DNA of 34,571 bases, taken from assembly GCA_020725625.1 (NCBI GenBank), contig DYET01000069.1, positions 1-34,571 on the forward strand. The letters run 5' to 3'. Every line of letters begins with the position of its first letter. Position 1 is the first letter of the stretch. The DNA comes from Desulfovirgula sp. GTDB lineage: Bacteria; Bacillota; Desulfotomaculia; Desulfotomaculales; Desulfocucumaceae. The position numbers were made by a program, and so were the translations under genes. Positions 24,044 to 32,837 of the stretch are shown in pieces. Below the pieces are notes generated by a model. That model was not told where the DNA came from. It worked only from the letters and a program-made list of their open reading frames with translations, and made no database searches.

Positions 24044-24108
24044 TACAGCCTTTCAGGAATGGTGTCAAAAAAGAAGAACCGAAAATGGAGCTTTCGCGTT
24101 CCCGACCA

Positions 24109-24432
24109 TCAATCAAAAATTTCCTCAAACATTTTGAAGAAAGACTTTTTCTTGTGGTGCTTGCCGTGTTTGTAATCCCCGTACTTGTAATCGCCGCGGT
24201 TATGCCCGTGACCGTGGTAATGGTCATGGTGGTGGGTGTGCCCGGGCCGGTATTGCTGTTTTTCCCCGTATATTTCGTCGTAATCCGGGGGTTCCGACCG
24301 GCCTGCGGCCAGTATTTTTTCCAGCTCGCCCCGTTCCAGCCAGATACCCCGGCACTTCGGGCAGACATCGATGAGCACCCCCTGCTTGATAACCTCATGC
24401 ATCTTCACTTCACTGCAGACTGGGCAATACAT
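24109..24432 (-). CDS. zf-TFIIB zinc-finger protein with His-rich tail
   Basis: A 107-residue protein with YCPVC (residues about 2-6) and DVCPKCRGIWLERGELEKIL (about 22-41), the zf-TFIIB pattern. A low-complexity segment follows, rich in His, Gly, Tyr and Lys (GHTHHHDHYHGHGHN), and a lysine/aromatic end. The second of two ATGs (24432) is chosen because GGGAGG lies about 7 bases upstream. The His tract could bind metal or result from repeat slippage. The function is unknown; relatives are small cytosolic proteins. Confidence 0.8.
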   Translation of the reverse strand: MYCPVCSEVKMHEVIKQGVLIDVCPKCRGIWLERGELEKILAAGRSEPPDYDEIYGEKQQYRPGHTHHHDHYHGHGHNRGDYKYGDYKHGKHHKKKSFFKMFEEIFD

Positions 24433-24618
24433 GAACATTCCTCCCGGAAAATGGTGTAAGTTTATTTTAACCCTAGCATGATTTTGCCATAAAAGCCATC
24501 TATTGAAAAGCCGGCAAAAAACTGTGCCCGGGCAAAATTTAAGGGTCTTACCGCCTCTGGCCGGAAGGAAATTGAGGCAGACCGGCAAATACCTTAAACT
24601 AGGGAATTTGGTACGGGA

Positions 24619-26526
24619 GTGGTAGCCCTGCACCTGAGGAAACTGACACTGTTGGCGGTATGGGTGGCCGCCCTTTTTCTCGGCGGCTGTGCCGACACCT
24701 ACGTGATAGGAGAAAGCAAGGCGGCCGGGAAAGCGCCCCCCGGGCCTTCCATGGCAGTCAAGCCGGCGCTGCTGAGGCTGGAGGACGTCGGCCCGGGCGG
24801 TCCTTACGAAAGCGAAGAGAGTCTACACAAGCTCTACGTCATTGCGGACTACCTTCACCGGGAGGGCGTCCCCTTTCATATATCGCTCATTCCCCGCATG
24901 GTGGTGCCTAAAAAGGGATACGACGTGACCATAGCCGATGATACGGCGTATGCCAGGAGATTCTTATCCACCATCAAGCAGATGGAGAAAATGGGAGGCA
25001 TCGTGGGCGTTCACGGGTACACCCATCAAAGCGGCAGGGACCCGAGCGGCTGGGGTTTCGAGTTTTACGACCCGCTGGAAAACCCGGTAGTGCCGAACAC
25101 CCTCGAGTATGCCAGGGACCGCATCGACAGGGCCATCAGCCTGTTTCAGAGGGCCGGCATCACCCCTGCCTACTGGGAGACACCGCATTACACGGCCTCT
25201 TTAAGGCAGTACCCGGCCTTTGAGGAGCAGTCCGGCCTGATGTACGAAAACAGGCACCGGTTGGAAATGGCCGGCAATTACAGGGTAAGCGACTACCCCG
25301 GCGGAAGTTACCGGGGATTTGTCACCGTCCCGACTCCTCTCGGCTGTGTTGACCGGGACGGAGATGTGGAAAAAATGATAAAAAAACTGGACCACCTGGG
25401 CAACGACCTGGCCTCATTTTTCTACCACCCCTTCAGGGAATTCAGGTACATGTACAAAGATTACAACGCCAGGGGAGAAGTGTATTACATATACGACCAG
25501 AAGTCCCCGCTGCATGTCCTGGTCAGCGCCTTCAGGGAGAAGGGATATACCTTCGTGTCGGTATACTCGCTGGTGCGGTTCATACCCGCCCACAGGCTGG
25601 AAGCGATCCCCTTCCGGGAGGGTGATGCCGTGCTGGCCGGACGGTTTGGTTCGGAGGGAGGAAAGGGGGTTCTGGTGTGGAACAGAAGGGAGAACCAGTG
25701 GCGGGTGTACGAATATACCGCGGCCTGGCACTCTCCAAGACGAATCACGGCCTTTGCCGAGCTGAGGGTGGGATCTCCGGATTTGGAGAAGGACGCGGTG
25801 CTCCTGGCCGGCGATTTCAACGGGGATAAAAGGGACGACCTGCTTGTTTTCAATCCCCGCTCCGGTGCCTTTCAGCTTGCCGAGAACACCGGCGGCGGTT
25901 TTGCAGCCCGGGGCAGGGTTTCCCCCGGTTTAGAGGGGATTAAATCGGTAATCCCGCTGGCCGGCGACTTCAACGGCGACGGATTGGCCGACGTGGCCGT
26001 ACACGACCCGGAGAAGGGCAGGATTGGCATCGCCCTGAGAAGCGAAAACGGGGTCTTTAAGCGGAACAGGTGGATAAGCATCGATCATCTGAAGGGAAAT
26101 AACGTAAGGCTGCTGGCCGGGGATTTTAACGGGGACCGCAGGGACGATATCGTCGCCTGTAATACCGTCAGCGGCGACTGGAAGGTGCTGCTGGCGGGAC
26201 CGGGCGGGAAAAGCTTCGCCCCGGCCGGCAACTGGATTGACAGGTGGGGAGCCGGCGGGGCATGGCTGCCCTTCGCCGCCGATTTGAACGGTGACGGAAA
26301 GTGCGACCTGATCCTGTACAGCAGGCTGGGGCACTGGCAGGTGGCCGTCTCGGACGGCCAGAGGTTTGTCTGGCAGGGGGATTTCGGCCCCTGGGGATCC
26401 AGTCAGAAGGGTGTTCCCCTGGTGGCCGATTTGAACGGTGACGGCAGGTCCGACCTGGTCATCATCGATGAAACCAGGAGCGGGGGATACAACCTGGATG
26501 TCGCCCTGTCGGTAATGGACAGGTAG
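24619..26526 (+). CDS. DUF2334 deacetylase-like lipoprotein with five FG-GAP/VCBS repeats
   Basis: About 635 residues. A lipoprotein signal (ALFLGGC) is followed by a DUF2334 domain (residues about 45-320; LLRLEDVGPGG, FHISLIPRM, VGVHGYTHQSG), a branch of the polysaccharide deacetylase superfamily. The C-terminal third carries five calcium-loop repeats: GDFNGDKRDDL, GDFNGDGLADV, GDFNGDRRDDI, ADLNGDGKCDL and ADLNGDGRSDL, which build a beta-propeller-like surface. It should face the cell surface and act on or bind a polysaccharide. The GTG start is uncertain because GGGAG sits very close; a start about 9 bases later is possible. It stands alone on this strand. Confidence 0.82.
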   Translation: MVALHLRKLTLLAVWVAALFLGGCADTYVIGESKAAGKAPPGPSMAVKPALLRLEDVGPGGPYESEESLHKLYVIADYLHREGVPFHISLIPRMVVPKKGYDVTIADDTAYARRFLSTIKQMEKMGGIVGVHGYTHQSGRDPSGWGFEFYDPLENPVVPNTLEYARDRIDRAISLFQRAGITPAYWETPHYTASLRQYPAFEEQSGLMYENRHRLEMAGNYRVSDYPGGSYRGFVTVPTPLGCVDRDGDVEKMIKKLDHLGNDLASFFYHPFREFRYMYKDYNARGEVYYIYDQKSPLHVLVSAFREKGYTFVSVYSLVRFIPAHRLEAIPFREGDAVLAGRFGSEGGKGVLVWNRRENQWRVYEYTAAWHSPRRITAFAELRVGSPDLEKDAVLLAGDFNGDKRDDLLVFNPRSGAFQLAENTGGGFAARGRVSPGLEGIKSVIPLAGDFNGDGLADVAVHDPEKGRIGIALRSENGVFKRNRWISIDHLKGNNVRLLAGDFNGDRRDDIVACNTVSGDWKVLLAGPGGKSFAPAGNWIDRWGAGGAWLPFAADLNGDGKCDLILYSRLGHWQVAVSDGQRFVWQGDFGPWGSSQKGVPLVADLNGDGRSDLVIIDETRSGGYNLDVALSVMDR

Positions 26527-26656
26527 ACGACCGCCCGCCCGGGGCCGGTCACGTCCAGGGGGTTGAAGGAGTCCTTAAGCCGTGAGGTTGCCTCCTCCCT
26601 CGCCCCCAGGGGTAGAATTTGCGGATATTATTTGATGTATCCCCCTTTTACCGTAC

Positions 26657-26863
26657 CTATTCCATTTTATACTGGGGTTCTTCCTTTTCAGTGTAATTAA
26701 CGCGCCCCCTCAGGGACTGGCAAATATTTTCCAGCTGCCGGTTCAAATCGTTGAACATTTTTTTTGCCGATTGATCCTGGGTTTCCAGGGCATAGGTCTT
26801 TAAATCGGCAGCTGCTCCTTCAAGGCTGGCGAGGGTCTGGTGCATTTTGGTGCCTACTGTCAT
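26657..26863 (-). CDS. DUF1657 family protein
   Basis: A 68-residue helical protein (MTVGTKMHQTLASLEGAAAD, then TYALETQDQSAKKMF), a pattern I recognise as DUF1657 of spore-forming Firmicutes. ATG 26863 has AAGGAGGT about 8 bases upstream. Members often lie near spore or membrane proteins; the biochemical role is unknown. The 250 bases between it and the next gene on the other strand are A/T-rich, with no strong promoter call. Confidence 0.8.
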   Translation of the reverse strand: MTVGTKMHQTLASLEGAAADLKTYALETQDQSAKKMFNDLNRQLENICQSLRGRVNYTEKEEPQYKME

Positions 26864-27118
26864 TAGGCAATACCTCCTTGTTTTGTTGACGTAGCTAATA
26901 TTATCATTACCGGAAGATTTTTTTTTATGTATGTAAGCAGGTCGTTTTCTTAAAAGTTAAACAATAGTCCGGCACTTTGGAGTTATTAAGTTTGTTGAAG
27001 ATTGTAATTTTTAAATTTCAATGGTAAACTAATTTCGATTTGAGGGAGCCACACCGGACCCGCGGCATGGGAAAAGAAGGTGCGGTCCCTGCTAACAGGT
27101 GCAAAAGGGGAAAATTCA

Positions 27119-27310
27119 TTGGACAGGATCAGGCTTATTCTTTTTGTCGTGGGGTTGGTATTATTCGGGCTGGGGATGATTTTGGCAGGATTGATTAAAA
27201 TCTCCAACAACCAGTCTGCAGCCGGGTTTTCATACCTATTATTGGCCTTCGTTTTAATTGTTTTTTTGACCGCCGCGTTCATGTACGGAAGCGGGAAAAG
27301 GAAGGGCTGA
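27119..27310 (+). CDS. Small membrane protein, two helices
   Basis: A 63-residue protein with two hydrophobic helices (LILFVVGLVLFGLGMILAGL and YLLLAFVLIVFLTAAF) separated by a short polar loop, and a basic end. The TTG at 27119 has AAAGGGG 8 bases upstream; a GTG at 27080 would add a polar stretch. Function unknown; it may be unrelated to the ABC genes that follow. Confidence 0.6.
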   Translation: MDRIRLILFVVGLVLFGLGMILAGLIKISNNQSAAGFSYLLLAFVLIVFLTAAFMYGSGKRKG

Positions 27311-27411
27311 GCCGTATCTGGCAAGGCTGCGACCCGGTCTAATGCCCGGTAAATCCTGCGGCCCTTTCCATAAGAATTAATTGAATTTTACTGAAGGGGG
27401 GTTTGTATTTT

Positions 27412-28362
27412 TTGCGCCGGGTGAAGCAACTTTTCCTGACCTCTGTCCTGCTTGCCGCCCTACTTGCCGGCTGCGCCGAAAAGAGAGAAGAAAAAGTCAA
27501 AATTGGCCTGCTGCCCATCGTGGATTCCCTGCCTTTTTACGTAGCGGCCGATAAGGGGTATTTCCAGGCGGAAGGCGTAAATGTCCAACTGATTAATTTC
27601 GACAGTGCCGTGGAAAGGGACAGCGCCATTCAGGCCGGCGAGATAGACGGCACCCTGGGAGATGTCCTGGCCGTGGCGGCCCTCAACAACAGCGGCAGTC
27701 CCGTCAAAATGGTGTCACTGGGCCTGGGCGAGACCGGCAGGGAGGGCAGGTTCGCCATCCTTTCCTCCCCCGGTTCCGGGATAACCAGGCCGGAACAGTT
27801 AAAAAACGTACCGGTGGCCGTTTCGGCCAATTCCATCATTGAATACGTCACCGACAACCTCTTGCTGGAACAGGGCCTTGAGCCCGGTGAGATTAAGAAG
27901 GAAATCATCCCGAAGATACCGGTACGTTTCAACCTGCTTTTGGAAGGCAAAATCAAAGCGGCCTGCCTGCCCGACCCCCTGGCGGCGCTGGCTGAAAGCA
28001 AGGGAGCGAATCTTGTCATAGACGACACCTCCTCGAACCTGTCCCAGACGGTGATTTATTTCCGGGAAGACTTTCTGGGCCGGAATTCCGGGGCGGTTGC
28101 CAGGTTCCTGAAGGCCTACGGAAGGGCGGCCGGGGACATAAATGCCAGCCCGGGCGACTACAGGGCCTTGCTGGTGGAAAAGGCGAGGGTTCCCCAGGAG
28201 GCGCTGTCGGTGTTCGCCATGGACCGCTATCCCGAACCGCAGGCCCCCGATAGAAAGCAGGTGGAAAGGGTCGTCAAGTGGATGGCGGATAAAGGGCTTT
28301 TGAAACGGCAGTTCAGTTACGAAGATTTGGCCAGGGTGGACCTTCTGCCCACTAAAAACTGA
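27412..28362 (+). CDS. ABC transporter substrate-binding lipoprotein (NMT1/SsuA type)
   Basis: About 316 residues with lipobox LLAGC, then the NMT1/THI5-SsuA fold: KIGLLPIVDSLPFYVAADKG, GYFQAEGVNVQLINF, and a hinge with SANSIIEYVTDNLL. The family binds nitrate, sulfonates, aromatic or pyrimidine compounds. TTG 27412 is preferred for ribosome-site distance (GAAGGGGGG upstream); TTG 27403 is an alternative. It begins a three-gene ABC system with the ATPase 2 bases downstream. The ligand is unknown. Confidence 0.88.
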   Translation: MRRVKQLFLTSVLLAALLAGCAEKREEKVKIGLLPIVDSLPFYVAADKGYFQAEGVNVQLINFDSAVERDSAIQAGEIDGTLGDVLAVAALNNSGSPVKMVSLGLGETGREGRFAILSSPGSGITRPEQLKNVPVAVSANSIIEYVTDNLLLEQGLEPGEIKKEIIPKIPVRFNLLLEGKIKAACLPDPLAALAESKGANLVIDDTSSNLSQTVIYFREDFLGRNSGAVARFLKAYGRAAGDINASPGDYRALLVEKARVPQEALSVFAMDRYPEPQAPDRKQVERVVKWMADKGLLKRQFSYEDLARVDLLPTKN

Positions 28363-28363
28363 A

Positions 28364-29119
28364 ATGATCAGAGTAAGCGGTCTTGAGGTAACTTATGTGA
28401 ATAAAAATACGCAGGTACCGGCCCTAAAGGATGTCAGCTTTAACCTGGAAAAGGGTCATACCTGCGCCATTATCGGACCCTCGGGGTGCGGCAAGAGCAC
28501 CCTGCTTTACGTTCTGGCGGGAATGCTGAAGCATACCGGGGGAGAAGTGACCATAAACGGAGAACCTGTCCGGCCCAAAAGGCGGGAGACCGCTTTAATC
28601 CTCCAGGACTACGGCCTTCTGCCGTGGAGGACGGCCCTGCAAAACGTTTCCCTGGGCCTTGAGATAAGGGGTTTTTCCAGAAAGGAAGGCCTGGCCGCGG
28701 CTGAGGAATGCATGAAAGAGCTGGGGATATGGGAAGTCAGGGGACATTACCCGGCCCAGCTGAGCGGGGGGCAGCGCCAGCGTGTGGCCATAGCCCGGTC
28801 GCTGACTTTAAAGCCCGACCTCTTCCTGATGGACGAGCCTTTTTCCTCCCTGGACGCCCTGACCAGGGAAGGTCTTCAGAACACCCTCCTGGAGTTTTGG
28901 AAAAAAAAGAAATCAACCATGGTACTGGTTACCCACAGCATTGAGGAAGCAGTTTTTCTCGGCCAGAAAATCCTCATTTTTTCGGCCGGGCCGGGAAGAA
29001 TTCTGCATACCGTCGAGAACGGCGAAATGGGTGATGAAAACTACCGCAACAAACCTCTCTTTTACGACCGCTGCTCCCGGGTGCGGGAGATTATCGAAAG
29101 GGGAGTTGTCCAGCGTTGA
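28364..29119 (+). CDS. ABC transporter ATP-binding protein (SsuB/TauB type)
   Basis: A 251-residue ATPase. Walker A GPSGCGKST (residues about 39-47), Q-loop LQDYGLLPW, signature LSGGQRQRVAIARSL, Walker B LFLMDEPFSSLD and H-loop VTHSIEEA are all intact. It energises import with the adjacent binding protein and permease. The start is 2 bases after the binding-protein stop, and its end overlaps the permease start. Confidence 0.93.
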   Translation: MIRVSGLEVTYVNKNTQVPALKDVSFNLEKGHTCAIIGPSGCGKSTLLYVLAGMLKHTGGEVTINGEPVRPKRRETALILQDYGLLPWRTALQNVSLGLEIRGFSRKEGLAAAEECMKELGIWEVRGHYPAQLSGGQRQRVAIARSLTLKPDLFLMDEPFSSLDALTREGLQNTLLEFWKKKKSTMVLVTHSIEEAVFLGQKILIFSAGPGRILHTVENGEMGDENYRNKPLFYDRCSRVREIIERGVVQR

Positions 29120-29877
29120 AGAAAAAGGCAGCACAACTTGCAGCCGACTATGCAGGGGCGGTGGTTTTTTTGCTGGCCCTGTGGGAGGTAGCCTCCCTGT
29201 GCCTGAACAAACCTTATTTTCCGGGACCCTTGGAGTCTTTCCTGGCCTTCGGCCGTGAATTTGCCAAGGGTCTCTGGGCCCACCTGTTAGTCAGCACCGC
29301 CAGGGTGGTGGCGAGCCTGGCGGCGGCGCTGGTGCCGGCGGCGGTTTTAGGAATGATCCTGGGCAGGGTTGAAAGGCTTGACCGCTACGCTGCCCCGCTG
29401 ATTTACCTGACCTATCCGATTCCCAAGATAATATTCCTTCCCCTGGTTATTACCCTGCTGGGGCTGGGGGACATTTCGAAAATCTTTTTAATCTCGGTAA
29501 TCGTTTTTTTTCAAATCCTGGTCACCGCCAGGGACGCCTCCCGCCAGGTCAACAGGAGCATGGTGGACTCCGTGCTGTCTCTGGGGGCAAGCGAATTTCA
29601 GATTTACCTTCACGTCATTTACCCGGCCTGCCTGCCGAAAATCCTTACGGCGCTCAGGATAAGCCTGGGAACGGCCATAGCCGTTCTGTTTTTCTCCGAG
29701 ACCATTGCCAGCCGGGGGGGGTTCGGCGGCATCGGCTACCATTTGATGGAGGCCTGGGCCAGGCTGGAATGGGACGTCATGTTCGCCGGAATAATTGCCA
29801 TGGGATTCATGGGTTTTACCCTGTACCTGTTTCTGGAGTGGCTGGAGAGGAGGTTTTGCCCCTGGGAGTTTATGTAG
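29116..29877 (+). CDS. ABC transporter permease (SsuC/TauC type)
   Basis: A 253-residue membrane protein with about six helices. The EAA loop that docks on the ATPase is seen as LGASEFQIYLHVIYPACLPK followed by ILTALRISLG. The TTG start overlaps the ATPase stop (TTGA), so the two are translationally coupled. It completes the importer begun at 27412. Confidence 0.92.
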   Translation: MKKKAAQLAADYAGAVVFLLALWEVASLCLNKPYFPGPLESFLAFGREFAKGLWAHLLVSTARVVASLAAALVPAAVLGMILGRVERLDRYAAPLIYLTYPIPKIIFLPLVITLLGLGDISKIFLISVIVFFQILVTARDASRQVNRSMVDSVLSLGASEFQIYLHVIYPACLPKILTALRISLGTAIAVLFFSETIASRGGFGGIGYHLMEAWARLEWDVMFAGIIAMGFMGFTLYLFLEWLERRFCPWEFM

Positions 29878-29890
29878 AAATCCATGCAAA

Positions 29891-29922
29891 ATAAATCCCC
29901 CGGCAGCAGAAGGCCCCAGGGG
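29891..29922 (-). terminator. Probable terminator for the first zinc-ribbon gene
   Basis: Read on the minus strand, CCCCTGG and CCGGGGG form a 7-bp stem (one G-U) around a 12-base loop, then ATTTATTTT follows. It lies just past the stop of the minus-strand gene at 29951 and between convergent genes. Confidence 0.45.
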
Positions 29923-29950
29923 TTATCGAGTTTTACCATTTGTGCCGGTA

Positions 29951-30256
29951 TTATACTCTCAGCCGCGGAGGCCGGTAGCAGTCCTTGCAGTATACCGGCC
30001 TGTCGCCGCTTGGCCGGAAAGGAACCTCGGTCGATTTGCCGCAGGCTGCGCATACAGCCTTATACATTTGGCGGTTTTGACGGCCGAAGCCGTTGCGGAA
30101 TTCCCTTTGGCCCCGGTTTTTGCGTGCTGCACGGCACTGGGGGCAGCGGCCGGGGTCGTTTGTGTACCCTTTTTCTGCGAAGAACTCCTGTTCCGCTGCA
30201 GAAAAAACAAACTCCATGCCGCAGTCACGGCACGTCAGGATGCGGTCATGATACAT
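29951..30256 (-). CDS. Zinc-ribbon protein, zf-trcl plus second CxxC pair (copy 1)
   Basis: A 101-residue protein with an N-terminal zinc ribbon (CRDCGMEFVFSAAEQEFF, then GRCPQCRAARK) and a C-terminal one (CAACGKSTEVPFRP, then YCKDCYR). ATG 30256 has GAGGAGGG 6 bases upstream. It is clearly a paralogue of the gene at 32838 over its whole length. Such proteins may bind nucleic acid or act as redox/zinc modules; the role is not established. Its promoter and leader are described separately. Confidence 0.85.
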   Translation of the reverse strand: MYHDRILTCRDCGMEFVFSAAEQEFFAEKGYTNDPGRCPQCRAARKNRGQREFRNGFGRQNRQMYKAVCAACGKSTEVPFRPSGDRPVYCKDCYRPPRLRV

Positions 30257-30282
30257 CAAAAACCCTCCTCAATCGATTTTTA

Positions 30283-30358
30283 TCCATTGGTATTAGGAAT
30301 TCTAAATCCCCAACCAATGAGATTGAGAAAGGGAATTTGACGAAACCTAATATATGGA
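30283..30358 (-). promoter_or_regulatory. Conserved structured 5' leader RNA, copy A
   Basis: On the minus strand the leader can close a stem TCCAT/ATGGA plus ATTAGG/CCTAAT (30358-30346 with 30297-30283), with an inner hairpin AATCTC/GGGATT (30324-30319 with 30310-30305). A pyrimidine run CCTTTCTC (30332-30325) could pair with the GAGGAGGG ribosome site at 30270-30263. The paralogous gene has the same layout with different bases in the inner stem. The match to a known riboswitch class is not evident. Confidence 0.5.
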
Positions 30359-30365
30359 CACTGTA

Positions 30366-30394
30366 ATCATAGCACAAGGTTTGTATGCTTTCAA
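30366..30394 (-). promoter_or_regulatory. Sigma-A promoter of zinc-ribbon gene copy 1
   Basis: TTGAAA (30394-30389), 17 bases, TATGAT (30371-30366) on the minus strand. The predicted start is at the 5' edge of the structured leader. The stretch 30395-30587 otherwise holds A/T-rich DNA and the upstream region of the next gene. Confidence 0.7.
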
Positions 30395-30587
30395 GGCGGT
30401 CGTGCCACCCTCCCCAAAAAACTCCGTGCCATCCTGGTCGTTCCCCAACCTGTTCTCAGAAATTCTTGCTTAAATTTTAAACTTTTAGTGAAGGAATATT
30501 TTAAACAATAAAGAAAGTGTAATAAAAAGTAAACAGTCTTATATCCGGCGCGATCCTTAATTTTCTGTTCCCGGAGGTTATGAGAGG

Positions 30588-32057
30588 TTGAAAGCAAAAG
30601 GAACATTGTCAGAAAGGCTGAATGCTGTTTTTCACCCCCGGTCGATAGCGGTGGTAGGGGCTTCCGCCACTCCAAACACTTTCGGGTACCTGTTCATGGA
30701 CTACCTGATCAAGGCGGGCTACACGGGAACTCTATACCCTGTAAATCCAAACAGCGACCAAATCCTGGGGTTCAAGGCCTACCCGTCGCTGAAAGACATC
30801 CCCGGGGACGTGGACTACGTCATTTCGTGTATAGGGGCCAGGCATGTGCCGGAAATGATCCGCCAGTGCCCGGCCAGGAACGTGAAGGGAGTCCACCTGT
30901 TCACCGCAAGGATGAGCGAGACCGGGGACAAAAGGGGCCACGAACTGGAGAAGGAAATATCTTCGGAGGCCGGAAGGCTCGGCATATCCCTGATCGGCCC
31001 GAACTGCATGGGCATTTATTATCCGAAAGGGGGAATCTCATACGCCTACGACCTCCCGAAAAGGTCCGGCAAAGTCGGGGGTATATTCCAGAGCGGCGGT
31101 ATATCGGTCAACTTTATCCGTTATGCCGGGATAAGGGGGGTTACCTTCAGCAAGGTGGTCTCCTACGGCAACGCTGCAGGATTGAATGAATCAGACCTGC
31201 TGGAGTACCTGGCCGGGGATGACGAGACCGGCCTGATCGCCATATACATCGAGGGCGTCAGGGACGGCCGCCGGTTTTTTAAAACGCTGAAGAAGGCCGC
31301 TGCGGTCAAGCCGGTGATAGTATTAAAGGGCGGCAGAACCCGGGCGGGGACCAGGAGCACCTTTTCCCACACGGCGTCCATAGCCGGGTCCTTCAACGCC
31401 TGGGAGGTTATGTTCCGGCAGTGCAACGCCGTTCAGGCTGCGGACATGGACGAGTTCGTCGATTTGACCGTGGCCTTCAACTTCCTCCCGGAAATAAACG
31501 GAAAGCGTGTAGGGGTGATAGGGGGCAGCGGGGGAAAGGTGGTGCTGGCCGCCGACGAGTGCGAACAGGCCGGGCTGGATGTCGTGGCCTTGCCAGAAGA
31601 CGTAAAGGAGTTAATAAGAAACAAGGCGCCGGAATTTATAAACTGGCTGGGGAACCCGGTTGATTTTTCCATACTGACGGGAGCAAAGATTACGCCGATG
31701 GAACTCATGCAGGGCATGGCCGGAAGCAGCGGCTTTGATTTTCTGGTCTGCAACGTCACCGAGGAGAACCCCTTTGACGATTTTATGTGGGCCCAGCTGA
31801 TAACATTCGAGGTCAACGAATACCTGAACATTTCATCTGCCGGGATCAAACCCCTTGTCGTCACCATTGCCAACCCGGGGCTGGGAATGTCAAACACCGG
31901 GGAATGGCGCTGGAAAACGCTGCTGGAAAAGCGCGAGATGTTGGCTTCAAGAGGAATAGCGGTCTTTTCCTCGGTCAGAAGCGCTGCCACGGCTCTGAGC
32001 AAGCTGGTGAACTACTATCTGAACAGGAAAAGGATGCGGCACGGAGGTGCGGAATGA
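30588..32057 (+). CDS. Acyl-CoA synthetase (ADP-forming), alpha subunit
   Basis: A 489-residue protein of the acetyl-CoA synthetase (ADP-forming) alpha class. It has a CoA-binding domain (RSIAVVGASATPNTFG, residues about 18-33) and succinyl-CoA-ligase-like domains. The phosphorylatable His is in GGRTRAGTRSTFSHTASIAG. The family interconverts acyl-CoA + ADP + Pi with acid + ATP + CoA, a usual energy-conserving step in anaerobes. The TTG start has GGAGG 10 bases upstream. The stop overlaps the beta-subunit ATG. It could work on acetyl-CoA, or activate an aromatic/dicarboxylic acid; the context does not decide. Confidence 0.9.
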   Translation: MKAKGTLSERLNAVFHPRSIAVVGASATPNTFGYLFMDYLIKAGYTGTLYPVNPNSDQILGFKAYPSLKDIPGDVDYVISCIGARHVPEMIRQCPARNVKGVHLFTARMSETGDKRGHELEKEISSEAGRLGISLIGPNCMGIYYPKGGISYAYDLPKRSGKVGGIFQSGGISVNFIRYAGIRGVTFSKVVSYGNAAGLNESDLLEYLAGDDETGLIAIYIEGVRDGRRFFKTLKKAAAVKPVIVLKGGRTRAGTRSTFSHTASIAGSFNAWEVMFRQCNAVQAADMDEFVDLTVAFNFLPEINGKRVGVIGGSGGKVVLAADECEQAGLDVVALPEDVKELIRNKAPEFINWLGNPVDFSILTGAKITPMELMQGMAGSSGFDFLVCNVTEENPFDDFMWAQLITFEVNEYLNISSAGIKPLVVTIANPGLGMSNTGEWRWKTLLEKREMLASRGIAVFSSVRSAATALSKLVNYYLNRKRMRHGGAE

Positions 32058-32752
32058 AAGGTTCTATTCTGGAACGGCTGAGGAATGAGGGGCGGAACGT
32101 CCTGGCCGAGGTGGAGGCAAAAGAGGTATTAAAAGAAGCGGGGGTCCCGGTGAACGAAACGCTGATAGCCCGATCCAGGGAAGAAGCCGTATCGTTGGGC
32201 GGGAAACTGGGGTATCCCGTTGTCCTGAAGGTTGTTTCGCAGGACGTGCTGCACAAGACCGAGGCGGGGGGTGTGGAACTTAACCTTGCCGGCCCGGAAC
32301 AGGTCATGGAGGCCTACGACAGGATTATTGCCGCGGCCCGGGCAAAATATCCCGGGGCCCGTATTGAAGGCGTGTCCGTGCAAAGGATGATTGCAGGGGG
32401 GACCGAGGTCATCATCGGCCTGACGAAGGACCCCCAGTTCGGGCCGATGCTGATGTTCGGGCTGGGTGGCATCCTGGTCGAGGTTCTAAGGGATGTCTCC
32501 TTTAGGATAGTTCCGCTTACCGAAACCGACGCCAGGGAAATGATCTCCGAGATAAAGGGCTATCCCCTGCTCAAAGGATTCAGGGGTTCCGCCCCGGTAA
32601 ACGAGGATGCCCTGGCGGAGGTTTTAACCAGGCTTTCTAATTTTATCGAACTGCACCCGGAAATAGATGAAATGGACATCAACCCGCTTTTTGCGACCGA
32701 AAAAGGGGTTATCGCCGTCGATGCCAGGATGATCCTGAAATGGGACGAGTGA
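32054..32752 (+). CDS. Acyl-CoA synthetase (ADP-forming), beta (ATP-grasp) subunit
   Basis: A 232-residue ATP-grasp protein: ALPVN-type linker KEAGVPVNETLIARSREEA, lysine in YPVVLKVVSQDVLHKTEAGG, MFGLGGILVEVLRDV and EMDINPLFA near the end. It supplies the nucleotide site for the alpha subunit, with which it is coupled by an ATGA overlap. A size of about 230 residues is normal for a separate beta subunit. Confidence 0.92.
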   Translation: MKGSILERLRNEGRNVLAEVEAKEVLKEAGVPVNETLIARSREEAVSLGGKLGYPVVLKVVSQDVLHKTEAGGVELNLAGPEQVMEAYDRIIAAARAKYPGARIEGVSVQRMIAGGTEVIIGLTKDPQFGPMLMFGLGGILVEVLRDVSFRIVPLTETDAREMISEIKGYPLLKGFRGSAPVNEDALAEVLTRLSNFIELHPEIDEMDINPLFATEKGVIAVDARMILKWDE

Positions 32753-32799
32753 CCCATAATTACGAAAAATAAATCAGGCCTACCCGGATCATAAAAAAT

Positions 32800-32829
32800 A
32801 AAAATAAACCCGCTGGCGGGTTTATTTTT
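32800..32829. terminator. Bidirectional intrinsic terminator
   Basis: A long near-perfect stem, AAAAATAAACCCG with CGGGTTTATTTTT around CTGG, has an A-run on one side and a T-run on the other. It lies between the convergent acyl-CoA synthetase beta gene and zinc-ribbon gene copy 2, so it should end both transcripts. Confidence 0.85.
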
Positions 32830-32837
32830 CTGCCTGC

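Noticed and set aside
30400-30445. Two TGGCACG sequences on the minus strand as sigma-54 promoters for zinc-ribbon copy 1
   Set aside because: Neither has TTGC at the required distance, and a good sigma-A promoter at 30366-30394 explains the gene.
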